Source: Streptomyces xinghaiensis S187 | Lineage (GTDB): Bacteria > Actinomycetota > Actinomycetes > Streptomycetales > Streptomycetaceae | Length of the DNA: 64,000 nucleotides | Assembly: GCF_000220705.2 (NCBI RefSeq) | Contig: NZ_CP023202.1 | Location: forward strand, 5,548,501-5,612,500 | Reading direction: 5' to 3' | Shown: piece after piece, positions 9,244 through 16,993 of the stretch | How positions within the stretch are numbered: the stretch's first letter is position 1 | Layout of the letters: each line of letters opens with the position of its first letter | Position numbers and translations under genes: made by a program | The notes under the pieces: model-generated | Told to the model about the DNA's origin: nothing | The model's database searches: none | What the model saw: only the letters and a program-made list of their open reading frames with translations

Positions 9244-9286
9244 CCGGCCGCCGCCGGACCGGTGTTCCCGGTCCGGCGGCGGCCGG
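9244..9286 (-). terminator. Strong hairpin between pepA and lpdA
   Basis: A perfect 17-bp stem with arms at 9244-9260 and 9270-9286 and a 9-base loop lies about 75 bases after the pepA stop. It likely ends the pepA transcript and could act bidirectionally. The rest of the 532-bp pepA-lpdA gap (8830-9361) shows no gene. Confidence 0.75.
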
Positions 9287-9361
9287 TGGTGGAGCGGCGC
9301 GCGTGGAGGCGACGCGCGCCCGTCGCCGTCGACCGGCGCCGGTCGGCGCCGCCCGGTGCGT

Positions 9362-10891
9362 TCAGCCCAGGTCGCCCGCCGCGGTGCGCTCGGCCAGCCG
9401 CACCAGCGTGCGGACCGCCGAGCCCGTACCGCCCTTGGGGGTGTAGCCGTACGGGGCGCCCTCGTGGAAGGCGGGACCCGCGATGTCCAGGTGCGCCCAG
9501 GTGATGCCCTCGCCCAGGAACTCCTTGAGGAAGAGACCGGCGACGAGACCGCCGCCCATCCGCTCGCCCATGTTGGCGATGTCGGCCACCGGGGAGTCCA
9601 TCCCCTTGCGGAGCTCCGCCGGCAGCGGCATCGGCCAGGACTGCTCGCCCGCCTCCTGGGAGATCTCGTGCAGCGAGGCGCGGAAGGCGTCGTCGTTCGC
9701 CATGATGCCGAACGTGCGGTTGCCCAGCGCCAGCACCATCGCGCCGGTCAGCGTCGCCACGTCCACGATCGCGTCCGGCTTCTCCTCCGAGGCGCGGGCG
9801 AGCGCGTCCGCCAGCACCAGCCGGCCCTCGGCGTCGGTGTTGAGCACCTCGACGGTCTTGCCGCTGTACATCCGCAGCACGTCGCCGGGGCGGGTCGCGG
9901 TGCCGGACGGCATGTTCTCGGCCAGCGCCAGCCAGCCGGTGACGTTCACCGCGACGCCCAGCCGCGCCGCCGCGACGACGGCGGCGAACACGGCGGCCGC
10001 ACCGCTCATGTCGCACTTCATCGTCTCGTTGTGGCCCGCCGGCTTGAGGGAGATGCCGCCCGAGTCGTAGGTGATGCCCTTGCCCACCAGGGCGAGGGTC
10101 TTCTTGGCCTTGGAATGCGTGTACGAGACCCGGACCAGCCGCGGCGGGTTCTCCGAGCCCTTGCCGACGCCGAGGATGCCTCCGTAGCCGCCCTTGGCGA
10201 GCGCCTTCTCGTCCAGCACCTCGACCTTCAGGCCGTGCTCCTTGGCGGCCTCCTGCACGGACGCCGCGAAGGACTTCGGGTGCAGGTCGTTGGGCGGCAT
10301 GTTGACCAGGTCGCGCGCCCGGTTGACCTCGGCGGCCAGCGCCGTCGCGCGCTCCGCCGCCGCCTTGAACGCCTTGTCGCGCGGCTTGCCGCCCAGCAGG
10401 GTCACCTCGGCCAGCGGCGTGCTCTTGTCGTCCTTCTTCCGGCCGCCCGCCGGGGCGGAGCGGTAGGCGGTGAAGGTGTACGCGCCGAGCAGCGCGCCCT
10501 CCGCCACGGCCGCCGCGTCGTCCGCGTCCTCGACCGGCAGGGCGAACCCGCCCTTCTTGGCACCGGCCAGCGCACGGGCCGCCGTACCCGCGGCCCGGCG
10601 GAGCACCTCGCCGTCGAACCGGTCGCCCCCGGCCGGGGCGTCGCCGAGGCCGACCGCCAGCACGACCGGGGACTTGAAGCCGGACGGCGCGGGCAGCTTC
10701 GTCACCTCGCCCTCGCCGCCGGTGGCGCCGAGCGTCTCCAGGACGGCGGCCAGCTTGCCGTCGAAGGCCTTCACCACGGCTTCGGCGCCGGCCGCGGCCA
10801 CGGGCCCCTTGGCGCCCTTGGCCACGCCGACGACGATGGCGTCCGCGCGGAGCGCGGCCGGGGACGAAGTGCTGAGAGTCAGTGCAGTCAC
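9362..10891 (-). CDS. pepA: Leucyl aminopeptidase (M17)
   Basis: This 509-residue cytosolic di-metal aminopeptidase removes N-terminal residues from peptides. The C-terminal catalytic half has the M17 motifs GKGITYDSGGISLKP (metal ligand Asp and catalytic Lys region), MKCDMSGAAAV and the signature NTDAEGRLVLADAL with ligands Asp and Glu. The N-terminal half carries the usual less conserved macro-like domain and ends around the long helix before DLVNMPPNDLHP. The length matches the family. M17 enzymes can also act as DNA-binding proteins in E. coli (PepA/XerA), which cannot be judged here. It is transcribed alone, with a strong hairpin downstream. Confidence 0.95.
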   Translation of the reverse strand: MTALTLSTSSPAALRADAIVVGVAKGAKGPVAAAGAEAVVKAFDGKLAAVLETLGATGGEGEVTKLPAPSGFKSPVVLAVGLGDAPAGGDRFDGEVLRRAAGTAARALAGAKKGGFALPVEDADDAAAVAEGALLGAYTFTAYRSAPAGGRKKDDKSTPLAEVTLLGGKPRDKAFKAAAERATALAAEVNRARDLVNMPPNDLHPKSFAASVQEAAKEHGLKVEVLDEKALAKGGYGGILGVGKGSENPPRLVRVSYTHSKAKKTLALVGKGITYDSGGISLKPAGHNETMKCDMSGAAAVFAAVVAAARLGVAVNVTGWLALAENMPSGTATRPGDVLRMYSGKTVEVLNTDAEGRLVLADALARASEEKPDAIVDVATLTGAMVLALGNRTFGIMANDDAFRASLHEISQEAGEQSWPMPLPAELRKGMDSPVADIANMGERMGGGLVAGLFLKEFLGEGITWAHLDIAGPAFHEGAPYGYTPKGGTGSAVRTLVRLAERTAAGDLG

Positions 10892-11416
10892 GGTGGTGGG
10901 GTCTCTCTCTTCCGTTGAGTTCCTCGGCCGATGGATGGGCCGGCCGCGCCCGGGGGCATCGTATGCGCCGGGTGAAACCCGGCTGCCGATGGACGGGCGT
11001 GGGGGGTCCTTCTCCGGGAACCCTAGCCCTCACCGGCGGGCCCGTTCAGCGCCCGGCCGCGGCCGCCGGCGCCCCGCCGGCCCTCCCGGCGCCGGTCGCC
11101 GGGGGCGCGGGGCGGGGAGGGAGCGGGGCGCGGTCGCCGTACGGCAGTTGACGCCCCGGCGGGACGCGGCGCGGCCTGCTCGCCGCCCGGCCGTCCCGCG
11201 GCGCGGCGGCGGGGGCGGGCTGCCGCCGAACGGCCCGCGGCCGGCGGCCCGTTGGCCGTGTGCCCCGGCGCGGACGGTCCGGCGGGGCCGCGGATGCCGC
11301 TTCCGGGGCGGCGGGACGGCCGTCCGGCCCGCCGCGGACGCCGCGTCCCGCACGGTGCGCCCAGCCGCCCAGCCGCCCAGCCGCCCAGCCGCCCAGCCGC
11401 CCAGCCGCCCAGCCGC
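10892..11416. other. 525-bp gap between pepA and cobS
   Basis: No credible gene. The pepA promoter must lie at its left end, and its right end holds the 8-bp repeat array listed separately. A CGGACGGTCCGG-like palindrome occurs near 11270. The long frames that cross the gap are GC-rich shadows. Confidence 0.6.
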
Positions 11417-11417
11417 T
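11362..11417. repeat. Seven-copy 8-bp tandem repeat at the cobS 3' end
   Basis: The unit CAGCCGCC is repeated seven times (the last copy ends CT) with a strict 8-bp period, abutting the cobS stop codon at 11417-11419. Because 8 is not a multiple of 3, it is not a protein-coding repeat. Copy number is likely to vary by slippage. Confidence 0.85.
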
Positions 11418-12436
11418 CAGCCGAGGACGAGCACGACGAGAGCCGCCGTCGCGGCCGTCTCGGCGAGGGCGCCGAAGACATCGCCCGTCACCCCGCCGAA
11501 CCGCGACCTGCAGTGGCGGAGCAGGAGTTCGGCCGCGCCGAGAGCGGCCAGGACGGCGAGCACGGCCCGCAGGGCCGCCCACGGGCCGAGGAGGGCCCCG
11601 GCCGCCGCGCACACCACCGCCGTGACCGCCGCCACGGTGAGCGCCGTCCGTACGGGGACCACGCCCGCGACCGCCGCGCCCAGCCCCTCCGGGCGGGCCG
11701 CGGGCACCCCGGCGCGGGCGGCCAGGGTGAGGGCGCAGCGCGCCGCCGCGGCGGTCACGGCCAGGGCGACCGCGCCGGCCGCCCAGCCGTCCGCGTACAG
11801 CTCGGCCAGGGCCGCGGTCTGCGCGAACAGCACCAGGACGAGGGTGACGACCCCGAACGGGCCGACGTCCGGCTGCTTCATGATCCGCAGGGCTTCCCCG
11901 GCGGGCCTGCCGCTGCCGAGGCCGTCGGCGGTGTCGGCGAGACCGTCCAGATGCAGCCCGCGGGTGAGCGCCGCCGGTACGGCGACGCCGGCGACCGCGG
12001 CCAGCAGCGGGCCCGCGCCCAGCAGGAGCAGCACACCGCCGAGCGCGCCCGCGCAGAGACCCAGGACGGCGCCGGCGACCGGGGCGCACACCATGCCGCC
12101 CCGCGCGGCGGTCCGGTCCCAGCGGGTGACGCGCACCGGCAGCGCGGTGAGGGTGCCGAACGCGAACCGCAGGGCGTCCTCCGGGGTGGCCGGCCCTCCG
12201 GCGGGGGAGTCCGGCTTCCCGGACGGCGGCGGAGGGGTGCCGGGCGGGAGCGGAGGGATGCCGGGCGGGGATGCCGGATTCCCGTCCGGGGGCACCGGGC
12301 TCCCGCCGGTGGGCGGGGTGCGCTCGTCGCGCGGTCCCCCGGCCCGGGAGGCCGGCCCCTCGCCCGGGGAAGCGGAAGCGGGGCCGTCGCCCGGAGACGC
12401 GGGGCGGCGCGGGTCGTCGGCAGTCGGCTCGGTCAC
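11417..12436 (-). CDS. cobS: Adenosylcobinamide-GDP ribazoletransferase (cobalamin synthase)
   Basis: This integral membrane enzyme joins adenosylcobinamide-GDP to alpha-ribazole in the final step of the nucleotide loop pathway. The core domain (from about residue 87, DALRFAFGTLTALPV) has the Mg-binding motif HLDGLADTADGLGSGR followed by MKQPDVGPFGV, and several hydrophobic helices after it. Unusually, about 86 residues of Pro/Gly/Ser-rich sequence precede the core. The GTG at 12436 is supported by a TAGCCT box seven bases upstream and by the absence of another start before the core. It is the last of three cob genes in the same direction (cobU-cobT-cobS), 210 bp after cobT. Confidence 0.92.
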   Translation of the reverse strand: MTEPTADDPRRPASPGDGPASASPGEGPASRAGGPRDERTPPTGGSPVPPDGNPASPPGIPPLPPGTPPPPSGKPDSPAGGPATPEDALRFAFGTLTALPVRVTRWDRTAARGGMVCAPVAGAVLGLCAGALGGVLLLLGAGPLLAAVAGVAVPAALTRGLHLDGLADTADGLGSGRPAGEALRIMKQPDVGPFGVVTLVLVLFAQTAALAELYADGWAAGAVALAVTAAAARCALTLAARAGVPAARPEGLGAAVAGVVPVRTALTVAAVTAVVCAAAGALLGPWAALRAVLAVLAALGAAELLLRHCRSRFGGVTGDVFGALAETAATAALVVLVLG

Positions 12437-12443
12437 GCGGCGC

Positions 12444-12449
12444 AGGCTA
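12444..12449 (-). promoter_or_regulatory. -10 box for leaderless cobS
   Basis: TAGCCT on the minus strand lies seven bases before the cobS GTG with no ribosome binding site between, so transcription probably starts at or next to the start codon. This would give cobS its own promoter within the cob block. Confidence 0.55.
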
Positions 12450-12646
12450 TCCGGCGCCCCGCCGCCCGCCAACGGCCGGTGCCGCACGGATCCCGGCCGG
12501 GCCCGGGGAGCCGGGGCACGGCGGTCCTCGTCCCGCCCGCAGCCGATGCCGGGGCGGAAGGCCACGCCGGCCACCGCCCCGGTATCCGTTCCCCGGCGCG
12601 CGGCCGCCCCGCTGCCCCGGCGCCGTCGAGCCCTGTCCGCCGTCCG

Positions 12647-13852
12647 TCAGGCACTGCCGTCGCCGGACGGCTCCCGGGCGGCCGGTGCCGCGGCCGGCTC
12701 CGGCTCCGAGTCCCGCTCGGAGCCGGGCTCCGAGCCCGGCTCCGAGCCCGGCTGGGAGCCCGATCCCGAGCCGGTGCCGGGTTCCGGTGCCGGGTCCGGC
12801 CGCTCCTCGCGCCGTTCCGGGAGTTCCGCCAGCAGGGCGGCCGCCGCCTGCACCATCGGCAGGGCGAGCAGGGCGCCGGTGCCCTCGCCCGCTGTCACCC
12901 CGTGGTCCAGCAGCGGGTCCATGGCCATCCGGTCCAGCGCCTTCTCCTGCGCCGGCTCGCCGCTCGCCTGGCCCGCCAGCCACCAGTCCGGGGCGCGGAA
13001 GGCCACCCGCTGCCCGACCAGCGCGCAGGCGGCCGAGACCACCCCGTCCAGGATCACCGGCGTGCGGCGTACGGCGCACTGGAGCAGAAAGCCGGTCATG
13101 GCGGTGAGGTCCGCGCCGCCGGTGGCCGCGAGCAGTTCGAGCTGGTCGCCGAGGACCGGCCGGGCGCGGCGCAGCGCGTCGCGGATCGCCGCGCACTTGC
13201 GCATCCACGCCAGGTCGTCGATGCCCGCGCCGCCGCGGCCGGTCACCACGGAGGCGTCGGTGCCGCAGAGGGCGGCGACGAGGGTGCTCGCCGCGGTGGT
13301 GCCGCCGACGCTGAGGTCGCCGAGGACCACGAGGTCGGTGCCGGAGTCGGCCTCCTCGTCCGCGACGGCCATCCCGGCGCGGAACGCCTGTTCGGCCTCC
13401 TCGGAGGTGAGCGCGTTCTCGACGTCGATCCGGCCCGAGCCGCGCCGCACCCGGTGGCGTACGACCTCCTCGGGGAAGTCGCCGGGGTCGCAGTCCAGGG
13501 ACATGTCCACGACGCGTATCCCGGCTCCGAACCGCCGGGCCAGCACGGCCGCCGGGCTCTCCCCGTCGAGGACGGCGCGCACGAGCCGGTGCGCGCTCCC
13601 GGCGGGGCGGCCGGAGACGCCCAGCGCGGCCACCCCGTGGTCACCGGCGAAGAGCACGAGGCGGGGCCGTTCGACCGGCCTGACGGCGACCGAGTGCTGC
13701 GCGGCGGCGAGCCACTCGCCGAGATCGTCCAGCCGTCCGAGGGCCCCGGGCCGTACGGCCAGCCGCTCCCTGCGCTCTTCGGCGTCACGCCGTACGCCGG
13801 AGTCGGGGCGCTCGATCAGATTGCCGAAGTCATCGAGATTCAGACCGCTCAT
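12647..13852 (-). CDS. cobT: Nicotinate-nucleotide--dimethylbenzimidazole phosphoribosyltransferase
   Basis: CobT makes alpha-ribazole phosphate from nicotinate mononucleotide and dimethylbenzimidazole for the lower ligand of cobalamin. The 401-residue product has LFAGDHGVAALGVS, LGDLSVGGTTAAST and the catalytic-glutamate region HGVTAGEGTGALLALP typical of the family. Its start, MSGLNLDDFGNLIERPD, is chosen as the first ATG of the conserved domain. The usual length is about 350 residues. The excess is a C-terminal tail of about 50 residues of Gly/Ser/Glu/Pro, including repeated GSEP units. It lies between the cobU fusion gene and cobS, all on one strand, but with long gaps. Confidence 0.93.
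   Translation of the reverse strand: MSGLNLDDFGNLIERPDSGVRRDAEERRERLAVRPGALGRLDDLGEWLAAAQHSVAVRPVERPRLVLFAGDHGVAALGVSGRPAGSAHRLVRAVLDGESPAAVLARRFGAGIRVVDMSLDCDPGDFPEEVVRHRVRRGSGRIDVENALTSEEAEQAFRAGMAVADEEADSGTDLVVLGDLSVGGTTAASTLVAALCGTDASVVTGRGGAGIDDLAWMRKCAAIRDALRRARPVLGDQLELLAATGGADLTAMTGFLLQCAVRRTPVILDGVVSAACALVGQRVAFRAPDWWLAGQASGEPAQEKALDRMAMDPLLDHGVTAGEGTGALLALPMVQAAAALLAELPERREERPDPAPEPGTGSGSGSQPGSEPGSEPGSERDSEPEPAAAPAAREPSGDGSA
12713..12765. repeat. 12-bp coding repeat in the cobT tail
   Basis: Tandem copies of a GAGCCCGGCTCC-type unit encode the GSEPGSEP tail of CobT. The unit length is a multiple of three, so slippage would keep the frame. Confidence 0.7.
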
Positions 13853-14181
13853 CCGCCGCACCCTACCCTCGCCGGGCGGCCGCCCGGACGCCACGGGGCG
13901 GGCTCCCGCCACGGGGGTGGTACGGGACCGCGGGTGGCAGTCACCGCCGTCCCCGGGGCGGCCGGTGCGAGCGGTGCCGCGAGCCGGGGTCACCGGGCGG
14001 GGGCAGCCGCCCGCGGGCAGCCGCCCGATCCCGGGCGAGCGGGTGCGGGGGCGGCCGGACGTGGCCGCCGGGGACGTCGGCCGCGGGGCGCGTGACGCCG
14101 TGCGGGGAGGACGCGCTGGAGGACTCCGCGGCTGCCCGGACCGCCGGCCCGCGCTGAGACGGGCCCCGGTGCCGGAAGTAC

Positions 14182-14262
14182 CGGACCGATGGTCCGCTCG
14201 ACCCGGACCGCCGGTCCGTCCGGTCCGGACCGCCGGTCCGCACGCTCCGGACCACGGGACCG
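14182..14262. repeat. Four palindromes CGGACC-N3-GGTCCG at an exact 22-bp period
   Basis: Copies start at 14182, 14204, 14226 and 14248. The first three are perfect 6-3-6 palindromes with centres GAT, GCC and GCC; the fourth has GGACCG as its right arm. The seven-base spacers are not conserved. They lie in the 492-bp gap (13853-14344) between the CobU-fusion stop and cobT. No gene is visible in this gap. Regular spacing of about two helical turns suggests a cooperative operator or a stack of hairpins in the transcript. Confidence 0.8.
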
Positions 14263-14344
14263 GACCCCGGCAGCGATCAGCCCGCCGCGCCCGGCGCCCG
14301 CCGCCCGCGGGGTGCGGCACGGGACCCCCGCTCCTCCTCTTGGC

Positions 14345-15547
14345 TCAGCCGCGCAGCGCAAGGGCCTGGCCGGCGACCACCAGCAGGACGTGTTCGCACT
14401 CCGCCGCCACGGCCGCGTTCAGCCGGCCCAGTTCGTCCCGGAAGCGCCGTCCCGACGCGGTGGCGGGGACGACCCCCGAGCCCACCTCGTTCGAGACGGC
14501 GACGACGGTGCGGCGGGTGGAGCGGATGGCGGACACCAGCGCCTCCGTCCGTGCCCGCAGGGCGCGTTGGCCGCCCCCGGCCGCCCACACCTCGTCGTCC
14601 CAGGCGTCCACCGCGTCCATCGCGTGCGTCAGCCACAGCGCGAGGCAGTCGATCAGCAGCGGGGGGCCGTCCCCGGCCAGCAGCGGCACCAGGTCGCAGG
14701 TCTCCGTGGTCCGCCAGCTCCCCGGCCGGCGCTCGCGGTGCAGCGACACCCGCGCCGCCCACTCCCGGTCCCCCTCGCGGGTGCCGCCCGTCGCCACGTA
14801 GAGCACTTCCGGATACGACTCCAGCCGCCGTTCCGCCTCCGCCGACTTGCCGGACCGGGCGCCGCCCAGCACGAGCGTGCGCCGCGGCGGGGCGGGGGGC
14901 ACCGGATGCCCCCGGGTGCCGAGTGCCGTGCCGTCCGGTACGGCCCGGGCGCCCGCCGCCGCCAGCCGCCGGTGCAGCTCGGTGCCCGGCGGTGTCCCGT
15001 GGCCGAGGTGCACGCCGATCACATCGGTGGTGGCCGTGACCGCCCCGGCCGCCCGCAGCCGGGCCAGCGCCTCGGGCCGGCCCAGGACGTCGAGCAGCAC
15101 CACGCCGTACGGGGCCGGGCGCGGCGGCATGCCCGCCGGTGCCGCGCCCGGGGGCAGGTACAGCAGGTCGTCACCGTCCGGCCCGGTGACCGAATAGCCG
15201 GTGCCCGGGGCGTCCACCGCGACCGCCCGCACCCGGTGCCCGCTGATCAGCGCCAGTTCGCGGCCGTCCGGCACCCGTCCGGGAGCGGGCAGGCCGGCGG
15301 GCACGTCGACGGCCGGCCCGGTGTGCGGGTGCGAGAGCAGCACCTGCCGTACGCCCCGCAGGGAGCGCCCCGCGCGGGCGGCGGCCTGCACGGCGTCCGG
15401 GGTCAGGTCGAGCAGGAGGGCGCCGTCGACGAAGACCGAGGTGGCGGTCCGGGCGTCCGCGCCCACGGCGGTCGCGCAGGAGGCGCAGGGGCAGCCCGGG
15501 AGCGGCAGCCCGCCCGGGGCCCCGGTGCCGAGGAGAGTGAGTTCCAC
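14345..15547 (-). CDS. cobU: Adenosylcobinamide kinase/GMP transferase fused to a degenerate MBL-fold domain
   Basis: The 400-residue protein has two parts. Residues 228-400 are a complete CobU: P-loop GGARSGKS, the histidine region SLHRERRPGSW and VSNEVGSGVVP. They phosphorylate adenosylcobinamide and attach GMP. Residues 1-220 resemble PhnP-type metallo-beta-lactamase-fold proteins (LTLLGTGAPGGLP, CPCASC). However, the metal motif HxHxDH is reduced to HPHTGPAVD (His73, His75, Asp81), so hydrolase activity is doubtful. Such fusions are known in Streptomyces. It is the first of three cob genes on this strand. Confidence 0.9.
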   Translation of the reverse strand: MELTLLGTGAPGGLPLPGCPCASCATAVGADARTATSVFVDGALLLDLTPDAVQAAARAGRSLRGVRQVLLSHPHTGPAVDVPAGLPAPGRVPDGRELALISGHRVRAVAVDAPGTGYSVTGPDGDDLLYLPPGAAPAGMPPRPAPYGVVLLDVLGRPEALARLRAAGAVTATTDVIGVHLGHGTPPGTELHRRLAAAGARAVPDGTALGTRGHPVPPAPPRRTLVLGGARSGKSAEAERRLESYPEVLYVATGGTREGDREWAARVSLHRERRPGSWRTTETCDLVPLLAGDGPPLLIDCLALWLTHAMDAVDAWDDEVWAAGGGQRALRARTEALVSAIRSTRRTVVAVSNEVGSGVVPATASGRRFRDELGRLNAAVAAECEHVLLVVAGQALALRG

Positions 15548-15691
15548 GCCCTGATCGTCTCGCGTCCCGGGCCGGTGGCACGCACGGCCTGCCGGGCGCG
15601 CCCCCCGGGTGCGCCCCCGCGGTCCCGCGATGGGGTGAGGCGCCGGACCGGCGGGCCCGGGGCACGGGAGGGCGCCGGCCCGCCCGCCGCA

Positions 15692-15697
15692 TAGGGT
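15692..15697 (+). promoter_or_regulatory. -10 box before the 69-residue gene
   Basis: TAGGGT lies about 45 bases before the ATG at 15742, leaving room for a short leader with a GGGAGG ribosome binding site. Confidence 0.45.
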
Positions 15698-15741
15698 GGG
15701 CGCAGCACCTCATCACAGGAGCCGGCAGCCGGGAGGCGTAC

Positions 15742-15951
15742 ATGGCGTGGACGTGGCGGTTCGAGAAGTCCGACGGGACGGAGACGGCACCCGCGGTCGA
15801 GCCGGGCGAGTTCAGCACCCAGGGCGACGCGGAGTCCTGGATCGGCGAAGTGTGGAAGGAGCTCCTGGAGGGCGGCACCGAGCAGGTCACCCTCTTCGAG
15901 GACGGCACGGAGATCTACGGCCCGATGAGCCTCAGCGCCGCCGAGGGCTGA
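15742..15951 (+). CDS. Conserved small acidic protein
   Basis: This 69-residue protein starts MAWTWRFEKSDGTE and ends with a YGPMSLSAAEG tail. It has a GGGAGG ribosome binding site five bases before the ATG and a TAGGGT box further upstream. It is soluble and acidic, with no signal peptide or membrane segment and no recognisable catalytic motif. I recall similar short proteins in many streptomycetes, but no function. It diverges from the cobU fusion gene and converges on the methyltransferase gene. Confidence 0.75.
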   Translation: MAWTWRFEKSDGTETAPAVEPGEFSTQGDAESWIGEVWKELLEGGTEQVTLFEDGTEIYGPMSLSAAEG

Positions 15952-16049
15952 ACCGGCGCGGCGGAGCGGGCGGGCGGGGCGCCGACGGCGTACCGGCCCG
16001 CCCGCCCGCCATCCGGGAGCCCGCACCGGAGGGAAGCAACGGAAGTAAA

Positions 16050-16073
16050 GCTTGTAACAAGCCGGGAGCTCCC
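16050..16073. repeat. Two adjacent palindromes in a convergent gap
   Basis: GCTTGTAACAAGC (16050-16062) is followed almost at once by GGGAGCTCCC (16064-16073) between the convergent 69-residue gene and the methyltransferase gene. The first is unusually AT-rich for this genome. They may end transcription or bind a protein. Confidence 0.5.
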
Positions 16074-16132
16074 CCGGAACGGCTCCGGAAGAACGAGACG
16101 GCCGCACCGGCGGCCCCGCCGCCCCGCGCGGA

Positions 16133-16993
16133 CTACGCGTCCGCCACCGCTTCCCCCGGCGCTCCCCGTACCCCGCACACGTGCAGCAGCGCCGCCACCG
16201 AGCGGTAGGGGTCGGTGCGCCCCGCCCGGTCCTCGGCGGCCAGCATCAGTTCCAGCTCGCGCACGCTGCCCGGATGCGCGTTGTCGGCCACCTGGTCGGT
16301 GAGCACCCGCACCCCGTACCAGGCGTGCAGCGGGGCCCCGATCCCGGAGAGCGTGGCGGAGACCGCGTCGAGCCGGTCGGCGCGGGCGGTGCGGCCGGCC
16401 CGGGTGGCGTAGGTGGTGGAGTCGAAGGAGGCGAGCGCGGTCTCCCAGTCGCCCGCCAGCCCCGGGCGCATGGCCAGCGCGTCGGCGTTCCGTACGAGCA
16501 GCGACAGCAGGCCGCCGGGTGCCAGCACCCGGGCGAGGCCGGCGAGTAAGGGATCGGGCTGCTCCGTGTACATCAGCACCCCGTGGCAGAGCACCACGTC
16601 GAAGCTGCCGGGCAGGAAGTGCACGCCCGTCTCGCGGCTGTCGCCCTCGATCAGCTTGAACCGCTCGCGTATGCCCTCGGGCTCGGCGGCCAGCGCGGTG
16701 CGCACGGCCTTGATCAGCGGCGCGTGGGACTCCAGACCGGTGATCCGGTGGCCCGCCCGGGCCAGCCGCAGCGCCTGCGTGCCGTGGCCGAGGCCCACGT
16801 CGAGCACCCTGAGCCGCTGCCCGACCGGGAAGCGCGCGGTGATCTGCTCCTCCAGCTGCCGGGCCACGAGCTCCCGGCGGACGGTGTTGCGGATCCCCTC
16901 CGGACCGCCGAGCCAGTTCGCCGCCCCGTCCTCGGGGCGCCACTCCGCCTCGGCCGTCGTCCGGCCCGCCCCCGCGGCACTGTCCGTGCTCAG
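16133..16993 (-). CDS. Class I SAM-dependent methyltransferase
   Basis: This protein of about 286 residues carries the SAM motif VLDVGLGHGTQALRLA, an acidic residue after strand 2 (ITGLES), motif II FDVVLCHGVLMY and LAPGGLLSLLV. The architecture resembles CmoM/SmtA-type tRNA or small-molecule methyltransferases, but the substrate is unknown. No ATG or GTG is placed before the core. The likely start is a CTG at 16993 that overlaps the TGA of the upstream DUF3043 gene (CTGA) and follows GGAGAG by six bases, implying translational coupling. A start further downstream would cut into the conserved domain. Confidence 0.8.
   Translation of the reverse strand: MSTDSAAGAGRTTAEAEWRPEDGAANWLGGPEGIRNTVRRELVARQLEEQITARFPVGQRLRVLDVGLGHGTQALRLARAGHRITGLESHAPLIKAVRTALAAEPEGIRERFKLIEGDSRETGVHFLPGSFDVVLCHGVLMYTEQPDPLLAGLARVLAPGGLLSLLVRNADALAMRPGLAGDWETALASFDSTTYATRAGRTARADRLDAVSATLSGIGAPLHAWYGVRVLTDQVADNAHPGSVRELELMLAAEDRAGRTDPYRSVAALLHVCGVRGAPGEAVADA

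Noticed and set aside
13853..14344. Cobalamin riboswitch in the cobU-cobT gap
   Set aside because: No B12-box-like sequence is visible; the only structure is the 22-bp palindrome array.
10470..14801. A 1443-codon plus-strand open frame across the cob genes
   Set aside because: It is antisense to cobS, cobT and cobU. High GC content suppresses stop codons, and its translation is Arg/Pro/Ser-rich without any domain.
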